A stretch of DNA of 5,750 nt. Origin: Moraxellaceae bacterium (lineage in GTDB: Bacteria; Pseudomonadota; Gammaproteobacteria; Pseudomonadales; Moraxellaceae). Location: contig JASLCO010000077.1 in NCBI GenBank assembly GCA_030146505.1, positions 1-5,750 of the forward strand. The letters are read 5' to 3'. The notes under the pieces are model-generated. The model was not told the DNA's origin. It saw only the letters and a list, made by a program, of their open reading frames with translations, and searched no databases. The position numbers and the translations under genes are program-made. Positions 1-3,199 of this stretch are shown piece by piece (position 1 is the stretch's first letter; every line of letters starts with the position of its first letter).

Positions 1-63
1 GTTTCACGTTTCACGTTTCACGTTTCACGTTTCACGTTTCACGTTTCACGTTTCACGTTTCAC
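1..63. repeat. Heptamer tandem repeat, 9 x GTTTCAC
   Basis: Nine perfect, uninterrupted copies of GTTTCAC (GTGAAAC on the minus strand) fill the left edge, and the next base (G64) starts a tenth copy that then diverges. The array begins at base 1, so the real copy number may be higher. Perfect identity suggests recent expansion by replication slippage, so the number may vary between strains. The array lies downstream of the transporter stop codon. I see no gene in it, although all three frames are open. One isolated copy of the same heptamer occurs at 119-125, at the apex of the stop-codon hairpin. The unit is too short and has no spacers, so it is not a CRISPR array. Confidence 0.95.
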
Positions 64-86
64 GAGCCGAAGGCGCTTTCATGGAA

Positions 87-106
87 ATCCCCGCTTTCGC
101 GGGGAT
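87..106 (-). terminator. GAAA-tetraloop hairpin, likely terminator of the transporter gene
   Basis: The arms at 87-94 and 99-106 are perfectly complementary (8 bp, five G-C pairs in a row plus one more). Read on the minus strand they enclose a GAAA tetraloop: AUCCCCGC, GAAA, GCGGGGAU. A short U-containing stretch (UUCC) follows, so the U-tract is weak for an intrinsic terminator. It sits about 15 nt after the transporter stop codon. Short GC-rich palindromes of this kind are also found dispersed in many proteobacterial genomes, so it could be a copy of such a repeat. The arm at 104-106 is shared with the neighbouring hairpin, so both cannot be fully formed in one transcript. Confidence 0.5.
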
Positions 107-140
107 GATTGCGGTGGAGTTTCACTCCACCGCAATCATC
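104..140 (-). repeat. 17-bp perfect inverted repeat spanning the transporter stop codon
   Basis: Positions 104-120 and 124-140 are exact reverse complements (17 bp), separated by only 3 nt. On the minus-strand transcript, one arm is the last codons of the transporter gene and the other lies just past its stop, with the UGA at 124-122 at the stem-loop junction. The RNA should form a very stable hairpin that could stop polymerase or protect the 3' end, but no U-run follows. The exact mirror of coding sequence suggests a quasi-palindrome created by template switching, which is inference. Confidence 0.85.
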
Positions 141-1594
141 TGCACATTGCCGTGCTCGTCCACTTCCACCATATGGCCCCTGGGTTCGTCGACAAAATTG
201 GCGGCGACAAAGGCGAGGGCGGACATGCCGGCGATAACGAGGAAGAAACCGTGCGGCGATACGAAAGACAGCACGGTGAGGAAGAGCACGCCACCGACAT
301 TGCCGTAGGCACCGGCCATGCCGGCAATCTGGCCCGTCATACGGCGCTGGATCAGCGGCACGATGGAGTAGACGGCGCCGCAGGCGGCCTGCACGAATAC
401 GGAGGTGACCAGGGTGACCGCCACGGCGAGGGCTATGCCCCAGGCTTCATTCACATTGGAGAGCAGCATATAGCCCATGGTCTGCAGGGCGAGGCAGGTC
501 ACCAGCACACGGCGCCGGCCGATGCGATCGGAAATGAGGCCGCCCAGCGGTCGCGCAAAAATATTCATGATGGTGAAGGAGCCGGCCATGAGACCCATGG
601 CCATGGGAGAGAGATGGAAAGTCTCGCCATAGAACATGGGCAGCATGGACACCACGGCGATTTCCGAACCGAAGCAGGCCATGTAGGCGATATCCAGAAT
701 GGCGACCTGCTTGAATTTATAGCGCTGGGCTTTTGGCACTTCGGTGGTCAGGAGGTGCTTGTTCACCTGCCAGATTTTCCACGATTGCCAGACCATGAGC
801 ACGCTGACAATGGCATGGCAGGCCCAGGTGAATTCCTGGGAAATGATCTTGAGACCGGCCGGCGACAGGCGCCATGCCAGGAAATACAGGATGAGGTAGA
901 TCGGCAGGTTCACGCAGAGGTAGAAAGCCAGATCGCTCTTGCTGGTGACTTCCAGGCCGCCAGCCTTTTTCGGCTTGAAATAGGTGGCGCCCTTCGGCGT
1001 GTCGTTGACATTGCGGTAGAAAATCACGGAATAGACGATGGCAATCATGCCGGCCGTGGCAATGGCATAGCGCCAGCCGAATTCACCGCCGAACACGCTC
1101 ACCGCCAGTACCGGCATGCCTATCTTGGCAATCGCCGCGCCGAAATTGCCCCAGCCGCCATAAATGCCTTCGGCAATGCCGACTTCACGTGCCGGAAACC
1201 ATTCGCTCACCAGACGTATGCCGATGACGAAACCGGCGCCGGTAAAGCCGAGCAGGAAGCGCATGACCGCCAGCTGCTCGAATGTCTGCGCCGCGGCAAA
1301 GCCCAGGCAGAGAACGCCGCAGACAGCGAGCAGGATGCTGTAGCTCATGCGCGGACCGTATTTGTCCACGAGGATGCCGATGAGGATGCGCGCCGGAATG
1401 GTGAGCGCCACGTTCAGGATGAGGAAGGCTTTCACCTGGGCATCGGTGAGATGCATGGACACCTTGATCATGGGCATGAGCGAGACATGCGCAAACCAGA
1501 TCAGGAAGGTGATGAAGAAGGCCAGCCAGGTGAAATGCAGCAGGCGTATCCGGGGCTCGGATGTCTTGAACAAGGGAAAAGCGGGTGATGACAT
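122..1594 (-). CDS. narK: Nitrate/nitrite transporter, MFS superfamily (NarK/NNP family)
   Basis: A 490-residue inner-membrane protein that most likely imports nitrate (possibly also nitrite) for the reductase encoded divergently. Both glycine-rich NNP signatures are visible: GIYGGWGNFGAA (about 143-154, TM5) and GMAGAYGNVGGV (about 425-436, TM11). Arg69 (IPARI, TM2) and Arg348 (FARPLGG, TM8) sit where the two substrate-binding arginines of E. coli NarK (R89 and R305) are expected. MFS loop motifs are seen as DKYGPR (77-82) and SDRIGRRR (355-362). Between TM6 and TM7 there are two extra hydrophobic stretches (about 222-243 and 253-275), which suggests 14 helices instead of 12. The start at 1594 gives MSSPAFPLFK and has GGAG 7 nt upstream. 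The frame stays open to 1876, but that upstream part is arginine- and proline-rich, does not look like this family and spans the predicted promoter. The family is clear; the direction and substrate (nitrate versus nitrite) are inferred from context. Confidence 0.93.
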   Translation of the reverse strand: MSSPAFPLFKTSEPRIRLLHFTWLAFFITFLIWFAHVSLMPMIKVSMHLTDAQVKAFLILNVALTIPARILIGILVDKYGPRMSYSILLAVCGVLCLGFAAAQTFEQLAVMRFLLGFTGAGFVIGIRLVSEWFPAREVGIAEGIYGGWGNFGAAIAKIGMPVLAVSVFGGEFGWRYAIATAGMIAIVYSVIFYRNVNDTPKGATYFKPKKAGGLEVTSKSDLAFYLCVNLPIYLILYFLAWRLSPAGLKIISQEFTWACHAIVSVLMVWQSWKIWQVNKHLLTTEVPKAQRYKFKQVAILDIAYMACFGSEIAVVSMLPMFYGETFHLSPMAMGLMAGSFTIMNIFARPLGGLISDRIGRRRVLVTCLALQTMGYMLLSNVNEAWGIALAVAVTLVTSVFVQAACGAVYSIVPLIQRRMTGQIAGMAGAYGNVGGVLFLTVLSFVSPHGFFLVIAGMSALAFVAANFVDEPRGHMVEVDEHGNVQMIAVE

Positions 1595-1601
1595 GACAGT
1601 A

Positions 1602-1613
1602 CTCCGACGTCGG
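1602..1613 (-). promoter_or_regulatory. Transporter ribosome-binding site within a palindrome
   Basis: On the minus strand GGAG (1605-1602) lies 7 nt before the ATG at 1594-1592, which supports that start. The perfect 10-bp palindrome CCGACGTCGG (1613-1604) overlaps the first two G of this site. As RNA it could fold only into a 3-bp hairpin with an ACGU loop, so any masking of the site would be weak unless helped by the structured leader immediately upstream. Confidence 0.55.
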
Positions 1614-1614
1614 T

Positions 1615-1653
1615 AACAGGAGCATTCCCGAGCGGATTTCCTGTTGCCGCTCG
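1615..1653 (-). other. Candidate H-type pseudoknot in the transporter leader RNA
   Basis: On the minus-strand transcript, CGAGCGG (1653-1647) pairs with CCGCUCG (1635-1629), and AACAGGA (1645-1639) pairs with UCCUGUU (1621-1615). Both are perfect 7-bp pairs and they interleave, so they form either a pseudoknot or two alternative hairpins. The connecting loops are 1 nt (1646), 3 nt (1638-1636) and 7 nt (1628-1622), lengths compatible with a classical H-type fold. The element lies wholly between the predicted transcription start (about 1677) and the Shine-Dalgarno sequence. I do not recognise it as a known riboswitch. The pairings are seen; the fold and any regulatory role are inference. Confidence 0.4.
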
Positions 1654-1687
1654 CGCTGTTGCGCCTTGCGATGATCGGGGCGGATTT

Positions 1688-1703
1688 TGCAAGTGACATG
1701 CCA
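1688..1703 (-). promoter_or_regulatory. Sigma-54 (RpoN) promoter of the transporter gene
   Basis: On the minus strand from 1703 to 1688 the sequence is TGGCATGTCACTTGCA, preceded by C. The sigma-54 consensus is YTGGCAC-N5-TTGCW, so there is one mismatch (T for C at the last base of the -24 box) and the GG-to-GC distance is exact. Transcription should begin about 12 nt beyond the GC, near 1677, leaving a leader of roughly 83 nt. Such promoters need an ATP-using activator; NtrC is the likely one for nitrogen assimilation. The motif is seen directly, the use of NtrC is inferred. Confidence 0.8.
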
Positions 1704-1756
1704 GCACCCGCTGTCGTGGTTTGCCGTGATGCATGTAGTCGCGGGAAGGGCAGCGG

Positions 1757-1771
1757 GCGCGCATTTGGTGC
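1757..1771. promoter_or_regulatory. Weak NtrC-like site between the divergent promoters
   Basis: The right half TGGTGC (1766-1771) matches one arm of the NtrC consensus GCACCA-N3-TGGTGC exactly, while the left half GCGCGC (1757-1762) matches only three of six positions. Its centre lies about 87 bp upstream of the predicted transporter start and about 180 bp upstream of the predicted reductase start. One good half-site is not strong evidence. A/T-rich runs at 1773-1779 and 1789-1797 next to it could ease DNA bending. Confidence 0.25.
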
Positions 1772-1810
1772 GATTTTTTGGCGTGTGGAATTTTCTTGCT
1801 GCATGAAGGG

Positions 1811-1833
1811 GCGTGCCTGGGGACCAGGCGTGC
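1811..1833. promoter_or_regulatory. Strong intergenic dyad, candidate activator-binding site
   Basis: The core GCCTGG-GGA-CCAGGC (1815-1829) is a perfect inverted repeat with 6-bp arms and a 3-bp spacer. G1811/C1833 and C1812/G1832 extend the complementarity, with two positions between that pair only as G-U in RNA. The centre is about 122 bp upstream of the predicted reductase-operon start and about 145 bp upstream of the transporter start, both typical enhancer distances for sigma-54 activators. Arm length and spacing equal those of NtrC sites, but the inner bases differ from GCACCA-N3-TGGTGC, so the protein is uncertain. It lies outside both predicted transcripts, so a DNA-level role is more likely than an RNA hairpin. 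Confidence 0.4.
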
Positions 1834-1916
1834 ATGACGTGGCAGGCCGGAACCGCAATGCGATGCCTTTGCGCAAGCCCGTATGCGCGGCCGTTTCGGG
1901 GAATCGGCAGGGTTGC

Positions 1917-1932
1917 TGGCATGCCGGTTGCT
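1917..1932 (+). promoter_or_regulatory. Sigma-54 (RpoN) promoter of the reductase operon
   Basis: Positions 1917-1932 read TGGCATGCCGGTTGCT, preceded by C, matching YTGGCAC-N5-TTGCW with one mismatch and exact -24/-12 spacing. The start of transcription is expected near 1943, giving a leader of about 30 nt before the ATG at 1973. It shares the octamer CTGGCATG with the divergent promoter, and both have the same deviation from consensus, which suggests shared control. A loose inverted repeat (1911-1918 with 1943-1950) brackets the promoter and could be an operator. Confidence 0.8.
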
Positions 1933-1972
1933 AAATGCCTGTCAGCAATCACGAGACAAGGCCCGCCCATTC

Positions 1973-3199
1973 ATGAAGCGCAAGCTGATAGTTGTCGGTA
2001 ATGGCATGGCTGGCATACGGACGGTTGAGGAGCTGCATGCACTTGCCCCGGATGCCTATGACATCACCGTTGTTTCCAGTGAGAAATGTGGCGCCTACAA
2101 CCGCATCATGCTGTCGCCGGTGCTGGCCGGCGAAAGGAAATTCGACGATATCGTCACCCACCCGGAAAGCTGGTATGCCGAACGTGGCATCACCTTGCTG
2201 GCCGGTTTCACCGTGACCGGTGTGCGCCGCCAGCAGCGTGAAGTGCTGCTTGATGATGGTCGCGTGCTGCATTACGACCGTCTGCTGCTGGCGACCGGCT
2301 CGGTACCCTTCATCGTGCCGCTGCCCGGTCACCAGCATCCCGACGTGGTGGGTTTTCGCGATATCCAGGATGTAAGCCGCATGGTGGCGGCCGCGGCACA
2401 CAAGAAGCGTGTTGCGGTCATCGGTGGCGGCCTGCTCGGCCTGGAGGCCGCCAATGGCCTGCTCCGGCAGGGCATGGACGTGACCGTGATCCATGAAGCG
2501 CCGTGCCTGCTCAACCGCCAGCTGGATGCAGAGGCTGCGGGCTTCCTGAAGGAATCGCTGCTGGCTCGCGGCCTGAAATTCCGTCTGGGCGCACAGACAG
2601 CGCAAATCGTGCACAGCGAAGACGGCACCCGTATAGACAAACTCAGGTTCCAGGATGGCAGCGAGCTGCCCACCGACATGGTGGTGATGGCAGTGGGCAT
2701 ACGCCCGAACGTGAGCCTGGCCAGGAAAATCGGCCTGCAGGTGGACAAGGCCATCCTCGTCAACGACACCCTGCAGACCTTCGATCCCTGCATCTATGCC
2801 GTGGGCGAATGTGTGCAGCACCGTGGTGCGCTTTTCGGTTTGGTGGCGCCACTTTTCGAGCAGGCCAGGGTCTGTGCCAACCATCTGGCAGGAATGGGCG
2901 TTTCCCGTTTCGTGCAACGCGCCACTGCCACCACCCTCAAGGTGAGCGGCGTCAGCCTTTATTCCGCCGGTGATTTTACCGATGCCGATGCCGAATCCCT
3001 CATCCTGCGCGACCCGGTTGGTGGCGTGTACAAGCGCCTGCTGATCAAGAACGATCGCGTTATCGGTTCAGTCCTGTACGGCGATACCAACGACAGTAGC
3101 TGGTACTTCGATCTGATTCGTGAGCAAAGCGACGTGGCATCCATGCGTGAATCCCTGTTGTTCGGGAGAGTAGAGCATGAGCAGGTTGCCAGTTTCTGA
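1973..3199 (+). CDS. nasC: NADH/FAD oxidoreductase, nitrate reductase electron-transfer subunit (NirB/NasC-like)
   Basis: A 408-residue cytoplasmic flavoprotein that most likely takes electrons from NADH and hands them to NasA. It resembles the N-terminal part of the NADH nitrite reductase NirB. Visible parts: FAD-binding GNGMAG (9-14), CGAYNRIMLS (39-48), ATGS (107-110), NAD-binding GGGLLGLEAA (151-160), an acidic residue after the second strand (Glu175 in IHEAP, favouring NADH over NADPH), GIRPN (242-246), the second FAD motif YAVGEC (275-280) and FGLVAP (288-293). The C-terminal part (about 312-408) looks like the small domain seen in NirB. The [2Fe-2S] and siroheme domains of full NirB are absent, so it is not a nitrite reductase. 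The ATG at 1973 places the FAD fold at the very N-terminus, as in the family; the frame is open from 1883 but that region holds the promoter. The ribosome-binding site is weak (AAGG, 11 nt away). Naming differs between organisms: the Bacillus counterpart is called NasB. Confidence 0.88.
   Translation: MKRKLIVVGNGMAGIRTVEELHALAPDAYDITVVSSEKCGAYNRIMLSPVLAGERKFDDIVTHPESWYAERGITLLAGFTVTGVRRQQREVLLDDGRVLHYDRLLLATGSVPFIVPLPGHQHPDVVGFRDIQDVSRMVAAAAHKKRVAVIGGGLLGLEAANGLLRQGMDVTVIHEAPCLLNRQLDAEAAGFLKESLLARGLKFRLGAQTAQIVHSEDGTRIDKLRFQDGSELPTDMVVMAVGIRPNVSLARKIGLQVDKAILVNDTLQTFDPCIYAVGECVQHRGALFGLVAPLFEQARVCANHLAGMGVSRFVQRATATTLKVSGVSLYSAGDFTDADAESLILRDPVGGVYKRLLIKNDRVIGSVLYGDTNDSSWYFDLIREQSDVASMRESLLFGRVEHEQVASF
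3164..3168 (+). promoter_or_regulatory. Ribosome-binding site of nasA inside nasC
   Basis: GGGAG lies 8 nt before the ATG at 3177 and within the last codons of the upstream gene. It supports the start chosen for nasA and suggests that nasA is translated from the same message, with possible coupling to the upstream gene. Confidence 0.7.

Noticed and set aside
1..63. CRISPR array
   Set aside because: The unit is 7 bp, with no spacers and no cas genes nearby.
152..1588. A 478-codon plus-strand open frame opposite the transporter
   Set aside because: Its translation is a highly charged His/Glu/Gly-rich sequence with no domain, while the minus strand encodes a clear MFS transporter.
1760..1779. 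Attenuator-like stem followed by a run of six T
   Set aside because: The stem is only 4 bp and it lies upstream of the predicted start of the reductase transcript.
1786..1800. A further sigma-54-like motif (TGGAATTTTCTTGCT) on the plus strand
   Set aside because: The GG-to-GC distance is one base short and the -24 box lacks the CA; sigma-54 is strict about this spacing.
1840..1857. TGGCAG followed by CCGCAA on the plus strand as a sigma-54 promoter
   Set aside because: The GC is two bases too far from the GG.
1595..1876. N-terminal extension of the transporter to an ATG at 1876
   Set aside because: The extra 94 residues are Arg/Pro-rich, lack family similarity, and span the sigma-54 promoter. 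The ATG at 1594 has a good ribosome-binding site.
1911..1950. RNA hairpin upstream of the flavoprotein gene (GGTTGCTG with CAGCAATC)
   Set aside because: It overlaps the promoter itself, so most of it would not be transcribed. It is kept only as a possible DNA operator.
1883..1972. N-terminal extension of the flavoprotein to 1883
   Set aside because: It would place about 30 residues before the FAD-binding fold and include the promoter at 1917-1932, whose transcript starts near 1943.
1595..1972. A NasR/NasT (ANTAR) type leader with paired hexaloop hairpins
   Set aside because: I found no tandem hairpins with six-base loops in either predicted leader, and the reductase leader is only about 30 nt long.
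1949..2917. A 322-codon minus-strand open frame opposite the flavoprotein gene
   Set aside because: Low-complexity antisense translation; the plus strand carries all FAD and NAD motifs in order.
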